Notes: generated by a model not told the origin, from the sequence alone. Shown: positions 18,601 to 26,199, numbered from the stretch's first letter. The stretch is 64,000 bases of DNA from Rhizobium rosettiformans W3 (GCF_004912135.1 NZ_STGU01000017.1:1-64000), one strand, 5' to 3'. Program-made: numbers and translations.

Positions 18601-20759
18601 TCGCGGTCCCATCAGCCTTCGAACAGCAGATGATCCACGACGAATTGCAGCTCTACGAGGACCTTCTGACCAAAGTCGACAGCGAGGACCGCGTCTCGCG
18701 CAAGCGGCTCGAGCGGCTGAAGGAAGGGTTGCAGGAGCGACTCGAAGGCTTGGTGACGCGCAAGGACGACCTTATGACCATCTCCGAGATCGGCTTAGAC
18801 CAGATCGTCGTCGACGAGGCGCAGGAATTCCGCAAGCTCTCCTTCGCCACCAATATGTCGACGCTGAAGGGCATCGATCCGAACGGATCGCAACGCGCCT
18901 GGGATCTCTATGTGAAGTCCCGCTACATCGAAACTAGGAACCCCGGCCGGGCGCTGGTGCTTGCCTCCGGCACGCCGATCACCAACACGCTCGGCGAAAT
19001 GTTCTCGATCCAGCGCCTGCTCGGCCATGCCGCGCTTGCGGAACGCGGGCTGCACGAATTCGATGCCTGGGCATCCTGCTTCGGCGATACGACCACCGAA
19101 CTCGAGATCCAGCCATCGGGAAAATACAAGCCGGTCAGCCGCTTCGCGTCCTTCGTCAACGTGCCGGAGCTGATCGCCATGTTCCGCTCGTTTGCCGATG
19201 TGGTGATGCCGGATGACCTGCGGAAATACGTGAAGGTGCCCAACATCTCGACCGGCCGGCGGCAGATCATGACTGCCAAGCCGACGGCACTGTTCAAGAC
19301 CTATCAGCAGACCCTCGGCAGCAGGATCAAGGCGATCGAGGAGCGCGAGGGTCCCGCCAAGCCCGGCGACGACATCCTGCTGTCCGTCATTACTGATGGG
19401 CGTCATGCGGCGATCGACCTGCGCTTCGTCATGCCGGCGGCCGACAACGAGGAGAATAACAAGCTCAATCTGCTCGTCCGCAATGCCTACGGGATCTGGA
19501 AGGATACCAGCGAGGCGATCTATCGACGCGCCGACGGCAAGGAGTTTGATCTGCCAGGCGCCGCCCAGATGATCTTCTCGGATCTCGGCACGATTAATGT
19601 GGAAAAGACCCGTGGCTTCTCGGCCTATCGCTTTATCCGCGACGAACTGGTCCGGCTCGGCGTGCCGGCATCACAGATCGCCTTCATGCAGGACTACAAG
19701 AAGACCGAAGCCAAGCAACGGTTGTTCGGCGATGTCCGCGCCGGCAAGGTCCGTTTCCTGATCGGTTCTTCCGAGACCATGGGCACGGGGGTCAACGCCC
19801 AGCTTCGCCTGAAGGCTCTCCACCATCTCGACGTGCCATGGCTGCCGTCGCAGATCGAGCAGCGTGAGGGCCGGATCGTGCGTCAGGGCAACCAGCATGA
19901 GGAGGTCGATATCTTCGCCTATGCCACCGAGGGCTCGCTCGACGCCTCCATGTGGCAGAACAACGAGCGTAAAGCCCGCTTTATCGCCGCCGCGCTCTCC
20001 GGCGACACCTCAATCCGGCGGCTGGAGGACGTCGGTGAAGGCGCGGCAAACCAGTTTGCGATGGCCAAGGCCATTGCGTCAGGCGACGAACGGCTGATGC
20101 AGAAGGCGGGGTTGGAGGCCGATATTGCCAGGCTTGAACGATTGAGGGCCGCCCACGAGGACGACCAATATGCTGTCCGTCGGCAGATGCGGGATGCAGA
20201 GCGTGAGATGGAGGTCTCAACCCGGCGTATCGCCGAGATCGGCCAGGATATCGAGCGTCTCAGGCCGACGAATGGCGATGCCTTCACCATGACGGTGCTC
20301 GGTCAGGATCATACCGAGCGCAAGGAGGCCGGCCGCGCTTTGATGAAGGAGATCCTGACGCTTCTGCAGCTCCAGCAGGAGGGCGAGGTGCATCTGGCGA
20401 CGATCGGTGGCTTCGATCTGGTTTATGAGGGCGAGCGCTTTGGCAAAGGGGATGGCTATCGCTTCGAGACCCTGCTCCAGCGCACCGGCGCCGACTATGA
20501 GATCGATTTGGCAATTACGGTCACGCCGCTTGGCGCTATTTCTCGTCTGGAGCATGCACTGGATGGCTTTGACGACGAGCAGCGTCAGTATCGGCGGCGG
20601 CTGGAGGAAGCCGAACGCCGTCTGGCCTCTTACCGGTCGCGTGACGGCGGTGTTTTCGCGTTTGCCAATGATCTGAAGGAAAAGCGACTAAAGCTTAGGG
20701 CAATCGAGGCCCGGCTGGCGGAGGATCTGGACGACGAGACCAACGCAGCCGCCGCATAG
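15669..20759 (+). CDS. Giant N6-adenine methylase/SNF2-type helicase fusion (DarB-like)
   Basis: The 1696-residue protein has two enzymatic parts. The N-terminal Rossmann methylase carries the SAM motif 'VLEPGIGTGLFPALM' (near 191) and the catalytic 'GNPPFSD' (near 255) of N6-adenine methylases. A superfamily 2 helicase follows, with Walker A 'AVGAGKTMTM' (near 890), the DEAH-like box 'VDEAQEF' (near 1049) and helicase motifs V/VI 'GSSETMGTGVNAQ' and 'QREGRIVRQGN' (near 1397). A coiled-coil tail ends the protein. This architecture occurs in phage P1 DarB, which protects incoming DNA from restriction, and in many large plasmids. A good Shine-Dalgarno AAAGGAG precedes the ATG. Function here as anti-restriction is inference. 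Confidence 0.85.
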   Translation: MSNDPFTFDMFGGSALSSGLGLGVTAFGGFSPDPANDDDPDPTPPASAPALPVTAAPARRAGSRANFYLDGDRALGATWKDRARANVAAILVADGVTKRGRPATAKEQAQLIRFTGFGASELANSMFRRPGEVDFRKGWDDIGSSLETAVCESDYASLARCTQYAHFTPEFIIRAVWAGIEKLGWRGGRVLEPGIGTGLFPALMPEPYRDVAYVTGIELDPVTARIARLLQPKARILNGDFARTDLAPIYDLAIGNPPFSDRIVRSDRAYRSLGLRLHDYFIARSIDLLKPGAVAAFVTSHGTMDKADTTAREHIAKSAELIAAIRLPEGSFRRDAGTDVVVDILFFRKRKPGEPEGNQLWLDLDEVRAATNDEGAIRVNRWFARHPDFVLGTHALTSGPFGETYTCRPRDGEDLEAVLSAAIELLPADLYDGEPTPIDIDLEEELGEIVDLQPKGGTVREGSFFLDRSKGLMQMLDGSAVPVTVRKGRTGEGVPEKHVRIISKLIPIRDAVREVLKAQETDRPWRDGQVRLRIAWSSFVRDFGPINHTTVSIQEDSETGEVKETHRQPNLAPFRDDPDCWLVASIEDYDLETDTAKPGPIFSERVISPPAAPTITSPADALAVVLNERGHVDIDHIAELLHSDPAAVIDELSEAIFRDPADGSWKTADGYLSGAVRTKLTAAQAAAELDPAYQRNVRALVDVQPADLRPSDITARLGAPWIPAADVVAFVKEKMEADIRIHHMPELGSWTVEARELGYSAAGTSEWGTSRRHAGDLLADALNSRVPQIFDVFRDADGERRVLNVVDTEAARDKLQRIKQAFQDWVWTDPDRTDRLARDYNDRFNNIAPRKFDGSHLKLPGACCALVLYGHQKRGIWRIIADGSTYLAHAVGAGKTMTMAAAIMEQRRLGLIAKAMLVVPGHCLAQAAREFLALYPNARILVADETNFTKDKRARFLSRAATATWDAIIITHSAFRFIAVPSAFEQQMIHDELQLYEDLLTKVDSEDRVSRKRLERLKEGLQERLEGLVTRKDDLMTISEIGLDQIVVDEAQEFRKLSFATNMSTLKGIDPNGSQRAWDLYVKSRYIETRNPGRALVLASGTPITNTLGEMFSIQRLLGHAALAERGLHEFDAWASCFGDTTTELEIQPSGKYKPVSRFASFVNVPELIAMFRSFADVVMPDDLRKYVKVPNISTGRRQIMTAKPTALFKTYQQTLGSRIKAIEEREGPAKPGDDILLSVITDGRHAAIDLRFVMPAADNEENNKLNLLVRNAYGIWKDTSEAIYRRADGKEFDLPGAAQMIFSDLGTINVEKTRGFSAYRFIRDELVRLGVPASQIAFMQDYKKTEAKQRLFGDVRAGKVRFLIGSSETMGTGVNAQLRLKALHHLDVPWLPSQIEQREGRIVRQGNQHEEVDIFAYATEGSLDASMWQNNERKARFIAAALSGDTSIRRLEDVGEGAANQFAMAKAIASGDERLMQKAGLEADIARLERLRAAHEDDQYAVRRQMRDAEREMEVSTRRIAEIGQDIERLRPTNGDAFTMTVLGQDHTERKEAGRALMKEILTLLQLQQEGEVHLATIGGFDLVYEGERFGKGDGYRFETLLQRTGADYEIDLAITVTPLGAISRLEHALDGFDDEQRQYRRRLEEAERRLASYRSRDGGVFAFANDLKEKRLKLRAIEARLAEDLDDETNAAAA

Positions 20760-20810
20760 CTGCATTGCACAATAAATGTTTTCCGTCTGGTCAAAATTCG
20801 GGCATAGTGC

Positions 20811-20927
20811 CTTCAGCTGATGCACATGACGGTCACCTCCCAGTTCCGTCGCAGCAGCTGTTCCCCTCTGGAGGTTTCAGATCTCCACACTTCATGGGCC
20901 GCAGTTTTCTGCAGGCCCATTTTTTTA
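20811..20927 (+). ncRNA. Candidate small RNA with anti-Shine-Dalgarno loops (alpha-r14/suhB-like)
   Basis: Between the methylase-helicase stop and a strong terminator lie about 115 nt that fold into three consecutive hairpins. In hairpin 1, GACGG (20828-20832) pairs with CCGTC (20846-20850) and exposes CCTCCC (20836-20841) in its loop. Hairpin 2 is TGGAG (20869-20873) with CTCCA (20883-20887). Hairpin 3 is the terminator. A second pyrimidine block CCCCTC (20863-20868) is unpaired. Size and layout recall the alpha-r14 (suhB) small RNAs of rhizobia, whose CCUCC loops pair with ribosome binding sites. The 5' end is approximate; a CATAGT -10 element may sit at about 20804. It overlaps no coding sequence except the extreme 3' end of the opposing gene. 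Confidence 0.5.
20894..20926 (+). terminator. Strong intrinsic terminator
   Basis: ATGGGCC-GCAG-TTTT-CTGC-A-GGCCCAT forms an 11-bp stem with one bulged A and a four-base loop, followed by six more T. It ends transcription on the + strand after the methylase-helicase gene and/or the candidate small RNA. Its T run overlaps the stop codon of the convergent 86-residue gene. Confidence 0.85.
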
Positions 20928-21185
20928 TTCTTCGGTCACCTCGTACGATGATTCCGAAGGGTTTATGCGGGAGAGGCTATTGCGCGAGCCCCGCCGCTCG
21001 GCAGCTCGTAGAGCGGTCATTTCAAGGTATCGTAAGCGCATGGCCTTCATGTCGATTTCTCCCCCGATCCATTCCTCCAGTAAGGCAAGGAAGGCAGGAT
21101 CCGTGTCGATCGGCGTCCCACGCGCTTGCGCGCGATCAATGGCGCGTTGCGCGATCGCTCTCCGGGCCTCGGGATCTGTGCTCAT
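20925..21185 (-). CDS. Small hypothetical plasmid protein
   Basis: The 86-residue product has a clear ribosome site (AGGTGA) and protein-like composition: helical, charged, with 'ARRAIAQRAIDRAQARGTPIDTDPAFLALLEEWIGGEIDMKAMRLRYLEM'-type amphipathic segments here described only in outline. I recognise it as similar to small orphan proteins on rhizobial plasmids, without known function; a DNA-binding or antitoxin role is possible but unsupported. It is one of only two minus-strand genes in the otherwise plus-strand block between 12963 and 29506. Confidence 0.65.
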   Translation of the reverse strand: MSTDPEARRAIAQRAIDRAQARGTPIDTDPAFLALLEEWIGGEIDMKAMRLRYLEMTALRAAERRGSRNSLSRINPSESSYEVTEE

Positions 21186-21357
21186 GTCGTTTCACCTGGC
21201 ATTCTGATAGGCTTAGAGATCTATCAGGCGGTAAGTCGAATCACGACTTGAAAGTGCCTTTCGTCAACAAGATCTGAGCATCACTCCCCGATAAGCCGAT
21301 GTCCTGCTCGCTGCAATCGCGGCGGCGTTTGATCTTGTCCCGGGATACAAAGAAGAA

Positions 21358-21389
21358 GGCGCTCCCCTCACGGGGTGAGCGCCTTTTTT
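21358..21389 (+). terminator. Strong intrinsic terminator without an obvious gene upstream
   Basis: GGCGCTC-CCC-TCAC-GGGGT-GAGCGCC gives a stable GC stem and is followed by six T (21384-21389). No plus-strand coding sequence ends in the preceding 600 bp. The RNA it terminates therefore starts in 21190-21357 and may itself be noncoding. A weak promoter-like TTGAAA-N17-GATCTG begins at about 21248. Confidence 0.8.
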
Positions 21390-21477
21390 GTGTCGGAGGC
21401 GGCGCTGAGGAGGTGCTGCATCTTGACCGCAACCGCTAAGCGGATGAGATCTGTGGTAGAACACATCGCAGGGACAC

Positions 21478-21795
21478 ATGCCATTTTTTCTGGTGACGCA
21501 GACATCGCTGGTCGAAGCTCGAGACGAGCAGGAGGCCGCTCAAACGGGCGTCGACCGCCTTCGCTCCGGCGGACAGGTCACCGTTTCGGTGAAATCGGAT
21601 GAGACGACAATTACGCATGTCGTTGTCGCCGCCGTCGTCGAGGAGCCCTTTCCGCCTTCACGTTCCGAGGCCGCCGGTCCACCGCCTGCTGCTGTTCGTG
21701 GCGCCGAAGCCGCCCCTGCTGAACCGGTAAGCAGAAAGCCGAGCCTGAAGCGCATGCTCGCCGATGGTCTGGCCCTGCTCAGGCGCCGAACCTAG
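21478..21795 (+). CDS. Hypothetical protein with Ala/Pro-rich tail
   Basis: The 105-residue product begins 'MPFFLVTQTSLVEARDEQEAA', a beta-strand pattern typical of small proteins that start with 'xFxVTQTxLVEAxDExxAA', continues with a short beta-rich domain to about residue 55, and ends in an Ala/Pro-rich linker and a basic helix ('SLKRMLADGLALLRRR'). The family is familiar from rhizobial and other alphaproteobacterial plasmids but has no assigned role. A plausible ribosome site AGGGA lies before the ATG. It is the first gene of the ParB-like group. Confidence 0.65.
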   Translation: MPFFLVTQTSLVEARDEQEAAQTGVDRLRSGGQVTVSVKSDETTITHVVVAAVVEEPFPPSRSEAAGPPPAAVRGAEAAPAEPVSRKPSLKRMLADGLALLRRRT

Positions 21796-22125
21796 TCCCT
21801 TCGTCGAGGTATGGCCGCCGCTAGCAGTCTCATCTTCGAGCGTTAGCTCGAACTGGAAGGTGGGATTGAGGAAGAAAAGCAGGAAGTTGAACCTGTCGCC
21901 GATCGGTCATTCTGCCGTCGCTATCGCTCAATCGCCGCCTGCGCTATCCCGGCCACTCGTCCTTCGCTGGGCTTTAAGCCCAGCTTGTCCAGCGTAGCAG
22001 GGATGCTCGGCCGCAGTTGCAGCAGTCCGGCCGCTCGGCGGTCCGGGAGGTGTCTTCCAGAAGAATGAAGACAGGAAGGGCTGGCAAGGCGCCGGTCCGG
22101 AACCCTCCAGACAAGGACAAATCCC
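21796..22125 (+). other. Structured GC-rich leader of the ParB-like gene
   Basis: This 330-bp stretch contains no convincing gene but several perfect inverted repeats: TTCGAGC-GTTA-GCTCGAA (21835-21852), GCTGGGCTT-T-AAGCCCAGC (21966-21984) and CCGC-TCG-GCGG (22031-22041). The 14-mer CCGCTCGGCGGTCC at 22031-22044 recurs at 26186-26199 in the leader of the ArdC-like gene. It may be a structured 5' UTR, or a single-stranded-DNA promoter used during conjugative entry (inference). Confidence 0.5.
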
Positions 22126-23877
22126 ATGCAGATCATGAAGGTTGACCCGCGCGCGCTCAAGGAAAATCCTGACCGGATGCGCCAGACGAAGTCGTCGCCG
22201 CAGGCTGATGCGCTGATGCTCGCCACAATTAAGGCCGTCGGTATCGTCCAGCCGCCTGTCGTTGCGCCCGAAGCCGATGGTGGTAACGGCTATATCATCG
22301 ACGCTGGCCATCGCCGCGTCCGGCTCGCCATTGCCGCGGGCCTCGAAGAAATCGAGATCCTCGTTGCCGATGCTGCCAACGACAATGGAGCCATGCGCTC
22401 GATGGTCGAAAACTCAGTTCGCGAGGCTCTCAACCCCGTCGACCAATGGCGCGGTATCGAACGGCTCGTGGCACTCGGCTGGACGGAGGAGGCGATCGCC
22501 ATCGCACTCGCCCTTCCTGTCCGCCAGATTCGCAAGCTCAGGCTCCTCGCCAATGTCCTGCCGGCAATGCTTGAACAGATGGCGCTGGGCGATATGCCGA
22601 ATGAGCAACAGCTGCGCATCATCGCGGCCGCCGGCCAGGTCGACCAGAAGGAGGTCTGGAAAGCCCATAAGCCGAAGAAGGGTGACACCGCGCCCTGGTG
22701 GCAGATCGCAAACGCGCTGACCAAGAAGCGGATGTATGCCAAAGATGCGAGTTTCGGCGATGATCTCGCTCAGGCCTACGGCATCGAATGGGTCGAGGAC
22801 CTGTTCGCGCCGGCCGACCAGGATGGCCGCTATACCACCAATGTAGAGGGATTTCTCGGTGCCCAGCATGAGTGGATGACCGGCAATCTGCCGAAGCGCG
22901 GCGCGATCGTCGAGGTCAACAGCTGGGGCCAGCCGGAACTGCCGAAGAAGGCTGCCCAAGTCTACGGCAAGCCGTCCAAGTCCGACCACGCGGCGCTCTA
23001 TCTCGATCGTGACGGCAAGGTGCAGACGGTCCACTACCGCATGCCAGAGGCGGCGAAGCAGAAGGGAGGCGGTGGCGACGGCTTTACCCGCGGCACTGAT
23101 GATAGCGACGCGATCGCAGCGCCGAAGGCTCGGCCAGATGTCACGCAGAAGGGCCACGACATGATCGGCGATTTCCGCACGGACGCGCTGCATGACGCGC
23201 TCGGTCGCGCGCCGATCGAGGATGACATGTTGATGGCACTGATGGTCCTGGCCTTCGCTGGCCAGAATGTTCGCATCGACTCCGGTGCTGACGGGACCTT
23301 CTACGGCGGCAAGCGCCTCTCGCGTCATGCCGTCGGACTGTTTGGCGAGCATGGCAAGCTCGCCTTCGATCAGGATACGCTTCGAGTTGCCGTTCGCTCG
23401 GTGCTGGTCGATGTACTTTCATGCCGCAGGGGCATGTCCAATAGCGGCATGGTGGCGCGCATTGCCGGTGATGCGATCGGAGCCGATAAATACCTGCCGA
23501 ACATGGGATCGGAAGATTTCCTCTTGTGCCTGTCGCGCCAGGCGCTGGAAGCGTCTTGCGCCGAGGCATCGATTCAGCCACGGCAGAAGGTGCGCGAAAC
23601 CCGCGCAGCGCTCGTGGAGCATTTTGCCACCGAGCACTTCGTCCATCCGTCCGGCCGCTTCGCACCGCCGGCCGACGAGTTGCTCGCGTGGATCCGGGCA
23701 AGCTCCACTACGGATGTCATCGGTGCGGGCGAGGGTGACGGCGGCCAAGCTGACGACCCTGCTGATGAACAGGAGGGTCAGGTCGAAGGAGATGCAGATC
23801 ACGATGCTCTGCAGGACACAGACGTCGCAACCGATGACGACGACGATCAGGACTTCAATCAGAGGGCAGCAGCATGA
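22126..23877 (+). CDS. ParB/RepB-like nuclease-domain protein
   Basis: The 583-residue protein opens with a ParB N-terminal domain: 'YIIDAGHRRVRLAIAAGL' (near residues 47-64) corresponds to the GERRxRA nucleotide-binding box, and 'ENSVREALNPVDQWRGIERLV' to the ENxxR box. A helix-turn-helix follows ('WTEEAIAIALALPVRQIRKL'). The remaining 400 residues are a large, unassigned C-terminal region ending in an Asp/Glu-rich tail. It is distinct from RepB of this plasmid and lacks a ParA partner, so partition is not its likely job. Such stand-alone ParB-like proteins are common in plasmid leading regions. It overlaps the next gene by ATGA. Confidence 0.85.
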   Translation: MQIMKVDPRALKENPDRMRQTKSSPQADALMLATIKAVGIVQPPVVAPEADGGNGYIIDAGHRRVRLAIAAGLEEIEILVADAANDNGAMRSMVENSVREALNPVDQWRGIERLVALGWTEEAIAIALALPVRQIRKLRLLANVLPAMLEQMALGDMPNEQQLRIIAAAGQVDQKEVWKAHKPKKGDTAPWWQIANALTKKRMYAKDASFGDDLAQAYGIEWVEDLFAPADQDGRYTTNVEGFLGAQHEWMTGNLPKRGAIVEVNSWGQPELPKKAAQVYGKPSKSDHAALYLDRDGKVQTVHYRMPEAAKQKGGGGDGFTRGTDDSDAIAAPKARPDVTQKGHDMIGDFRTDALHDALGRAPIEDDMLMALMVLAFAGQNVRIDSGADGTFYGGKRLSRHAVGLFGEHGKLAFDQDTLRVAVRSVLVDVLSCRRGMSNSGMVARIAGDAIGADKYLPNMGSEDFLLCLSRQALEASCAEASIQPRQKVRETRAALVEHFATEHFVHPSGRFAPPADELLAWIRASSTTDVIGAGEGDGGQADDPADEQEGQVEGDADHDALQDTDVATDDDDDQDFNQRAAA

Positions 23878-24782
23878 CCGCCGCCCTAACCTTGAACATC
23901 GTCGCACCCACCCCCGATTTTTCGGGGGTGGAGTTTGCCACCAGTGCCGATGGCATGCCCGTCGCTCGCATTGATGACTTGGTCCTTGCCATGGTCACAT
24001 CACACAGCGGCTTCGCGTTCCTTGCGAGTGCCGTCGCCGTTCGTCGGCCGCTGGCAGAGCTGACGCGCGCCGACTTCTTCGGTCATGATGGCCGGGTGGC
24101 CAATGAGGCCGAGTTTCGAATGCGCGTCGCCGAGACGGCCGGTCATAAACACGATCTGGCCAAGCTCAACCGCGTGCAGACCCGCATGTCGGCGAGCACG
24201 CCCTGGGGCGGTTCACAGATGGCGGTCGTCTACGCCGAAGGCGTTGTCGCCCACAGTACGGCCGGCCACGGCGGCTTTCACCTCTCTTCCGATCGCAATG
24301 CTAAAGTCCATCCGCTGCTGCGGAAGGACACGCTCTGGTACGAGGAAGACTGCGAATGGGCGATCGTGGCGATCAGTTTTCCGGACCTGTTCACCGACTG
24401 CGAGCGGTCAATGGCAGAAAAGACCATCCGCAATACCTGGCCCGACGTCTGGGAGAAGATCCACGGTTGCTCGCTCGCCGAGGGTGAGAGCTGGGCGAAG
24501 GATCGCCGGGCGTTCGATCAACGTCATGCGTCAGACTATGTCGTCACCTCGGCAATCTTCTCCGATAAGAACCCCGGAATGACTGAGGTCGTGGCGGTCG
24601 TCGCCGGTGATAGAGGGGCGGGTGACCGAAAGGCCTGGGATAATGAACGTCGCTTCCTTGTGCCGAGCGACGAATATGCCAGGCGCGGTAGGTTCGGATT
24701 TGTGATCGATCCCGACCGTCATGCCGAATATCATGGGCCATCCTCATTTCTCGGCTGGCGAAGCCGGGGGATCGGGTCATGA
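23874..24782 (+). CDS. Conserved plasmid protein, resembling DUF7007
   Basis: The 302-residue soluble protein contains the segments 'STPWGGSQMAVVYAEGVVAHSTAGHGGFHLS' (given here as a pattern of TPWG...YAEG...TAGHGG) and 'LWYEEDCEWAIVAISFP', which I associate with DUF7007, a family of uncharacterised plasmid and phage proteins. The His/Glu-rich TAGHGG-WYEED arrangement looks like a conserved active or binding surface. It is translationally coupled to the ParB-like gene (ATGA) and to the next small gene (ATGA), so the three work together or at least are made together. No function can be stated. Confidence 0.7.
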   Translation: MTAALTLNIVAPTPDFSGVEFATSADGMPVARIDDLVLAMVTSHSGFAFLASAVAVRRPLAELTRADFFGHDGRVANEAEFRMRVAETAGHKHDLAKLNRVQTRMSASTPWGGSQMAVVYAEGVVAHSTAGHGGFHLSSDRNAKVHPLLRKDTLWYEEDCEWAIVAISFPDLFTDCERSMAEKTIRNTWPDVWEKIHGCSLAEGESWAKDRRAFDQRHASDYVVTSAIFSDKNPGMTEVVAVVAGDRGAGDRKAWDNERRFLVPSDEYARRGRFGFVIDPDRHAEYHGPSSFLGWRSRGIGS

Positions 24783-25090
24783 TTGATGTCCTCGCATCGA
24801 GATCGCTGGCGACGGCAGTCAGTGCCCGGCGTGAGACCCTGCGGCATCTGGATTGTCTGACCCGCCAGATTGCGGCGCGGGCCGGACGTAAGGCGATCAC
24901 GGTGAAGACCAGGAGCCGGGCGCGCCGGCGATCCGGTCGCCGTCTCTATCATCAGGAGCTTGTCGAGCGCCTGGCCTTCGAGCGGTGGAGCGAACTCGAC
25001 ACGCTCACATGCAGGCTGGTGGTGCAAGAGCAGATCATCGACGCGCTCGAGCTTCACGGTCACGCGCCTGTTTTGCCTCTCGCGGGATAG
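24779..25090 (+). CDS. Small basic hypothetical protein
   Basis: The 103-residue, arginine-rich product overlaps the upstream stop by ATGA and is the third gene of the coupled ParB-like operon. The middle is strongly basic ('RAGRKAITVKTRSRARRRSGRR'-like, without a recognised fold), and the C-terminal half is an acidic/hydrophobic helix. A nucleic-acid-binding role would fit the charge but is not shown. No family recognised. Confidence 0.6.
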   Translation: MIDVLASRSLATAVSARRETLRHLDCLTRQIAARAGRKAITVKTRSRARRRSGRRLYHQELVERLAFERWSELDTLTCRLVVQEQIIDALELHGHAPVLPLAG

Positions 25091-25483
25091 GTGGATCTGA
25101 CGCGGAGTAGCGGGGCGGCTTGGTCACCATCATACGGTCTTGGCGTCTATTTCGGTGGCGGGCTTGGCCATGCCGTCCCTCTCGGGCTTGCATTTGATAT
25201 CGGACCCGAGCCGGACTGCCCTTCTTTGTTGCTGCGGTCTGAACCGGCGGCCGATCGTTTCAAGGCCGCTGTCGCGCCGCGTGGCGGCCGATCCAGCCTC
25301 TCTGCGCGAGGGCAGGCTCGCGGTCTGCTCAGGTCAAGACCTGCTGGCTCGCAACCCTGCCCCGCTGGCTCAGCCGGATCGGACCTTTGAAGCCGCCCGC
25401 CCTTTGCCGGTTCCTGGTCGCCCGCATCGAAGGGCAGACCGGCACGGGCCGGAACCGCTTCGGCAGCCACGGAAGGAACAGAC
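25091..25483 (+). other. GC-rich noncoding leader
   Basis: The 393-bp gap shows open frames on both strands but none with a ribosome site and protein-like composition. It holds a perfect inverted repeat CAGGTC-AA-GACCTG at 25330-25343 and further GC-rich repeats. Like the leaders before the ParB-like, ArdC-like and DUF736 genes it is probably a structured 5' region of the following gene. Confidence 0.45.
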
Positions 25484-26071
25484 ATGGCCAAGCCCGCCAC
25501 CTCCAATCGCTCCACCGCCCGATCGACGCAATCCCGGCGAGGGACCACCCTCGAGATGGTCCGCCTCTCCTGCCCGGACACCATCCAGGCGCTAAAAATC
25601 GCCGAAAGCTTCGGCACGGCCATCGTCGACAGCGACGGCATCCGCAGCCTGCATGAGCGGCTGATCGTCGAAACCGCCGAGAGCCTCTCCGATGGCATCG
25701 GCGAGAAGGCCATGCAGATCCATCTGCAGCGTATCGTCGGAGCCTTCGTCGGATCCGCGCATGGCGCCGGGCAGTTTTACTCCCGCGCCGTCACCGAGGC
25801 GCGCGACGCGACCGCCAAGGCGTCGAACGACGCCCGCGATGAGGACCTAGACGGTCCGGTCGGCTATGACAGCGCGGCCCAGCGCAAGCGCGAGTTCGCA
25901 GCCGACATGGGCGTCCAGTCCCACGCGCTCCGAATGGCAGCCGAAGGCGCGGTTGCTGCCTACGAGCATGTGGTCGGCGAGACCTGGAAGCCCTTCGACC
26001 GGCCGGTCGAGAACCCCGGCGCCTCTCTTGATCGCAAGGCTGCCGAAGCGCAGATGGCGGCTCTCGGATAA
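25484..26071 (+). CDS. Hypothetical plasmid protein
   Basis: The 195-residue product begins after a GGAAGGAA-type ribosome site. It has a Ser/Thr/Arg-rich N-terminal tail (1-25) and then helical segments rich in Ala/Glu ('AMQIHLQRIVGAFVGSAHGAGQFYS', 'AAQRKREFAADMGVQSHALRMAAEG' in outline). No transmembrane segment, metal motif or catalytic signature is seen. I recognise the overall look from other rhizobial plasmids but cannot assign a function. It is monocistronic, followed 42 bp later by a strong terminator. Confidence 0.65.
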   Translation: MAKPATSNRSTARSTQSRRGTTLEMVRLSCPDTIQALKIAESFGTAIVDSDGIRSLHERLIVETAESLSDGIGEKAMQIHLQRIVGAFVGSAHGAGQFYSRAVTEARDATAKASNDARDEDLDGPVGYDSAAQRKREFAADMGVQSHALRMAAEGAVAAYEHVVGETWKPFDRPVENPGASLDRKAAEAQMAALG

Positions 26072-26112
26072 CACCACCGGCGGTGATGACCCCGCCCCTT
26101 TCTCCTCCCCGG

Positions 26113-26140
26113 GGCCGGCGCCAGACAGCGCCGGCCTTTT
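26113..26140 (+). terminator. Intrinsic terminator
   Basis: GGCCGGCGC-CAGACA-GCGCCGGCC followed by TTTT is a perfect 9-bp stem. It ends transcription of the 195-residue gene and separates it from the leader of the ArdC-like gene. Confidence 0.85.
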
Positions 26141-26185
26141 CCTTGTCGAAAAGTAAAGCTGGAGACGTACCTGTCGCGGCCTGTC

Positions 26186-26199
26186 CCGCTCGGCGGTCC
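26186..26199 (+). repeat. 14-bp repeat shared by two leaders
   Basis: CCGCTCGGCGGTCC is identical to 22031-22044. Each copy contains the small hairpin CCGC-TCG-GCGG and lies 80-160 bp upstream of a leading-region gene (ParB-like and ArdC-like). It could be a shared regulatory or structural element. Confidence 0.5.

Noticed and set aside
25091..25390. Open frame beginning directly at the stop of the 103-residue gene
   Set aside because: Gly/Ser/Arg-rich, no ribosome site, GTG start only, and overlapped by equally open frames; treated as leader.
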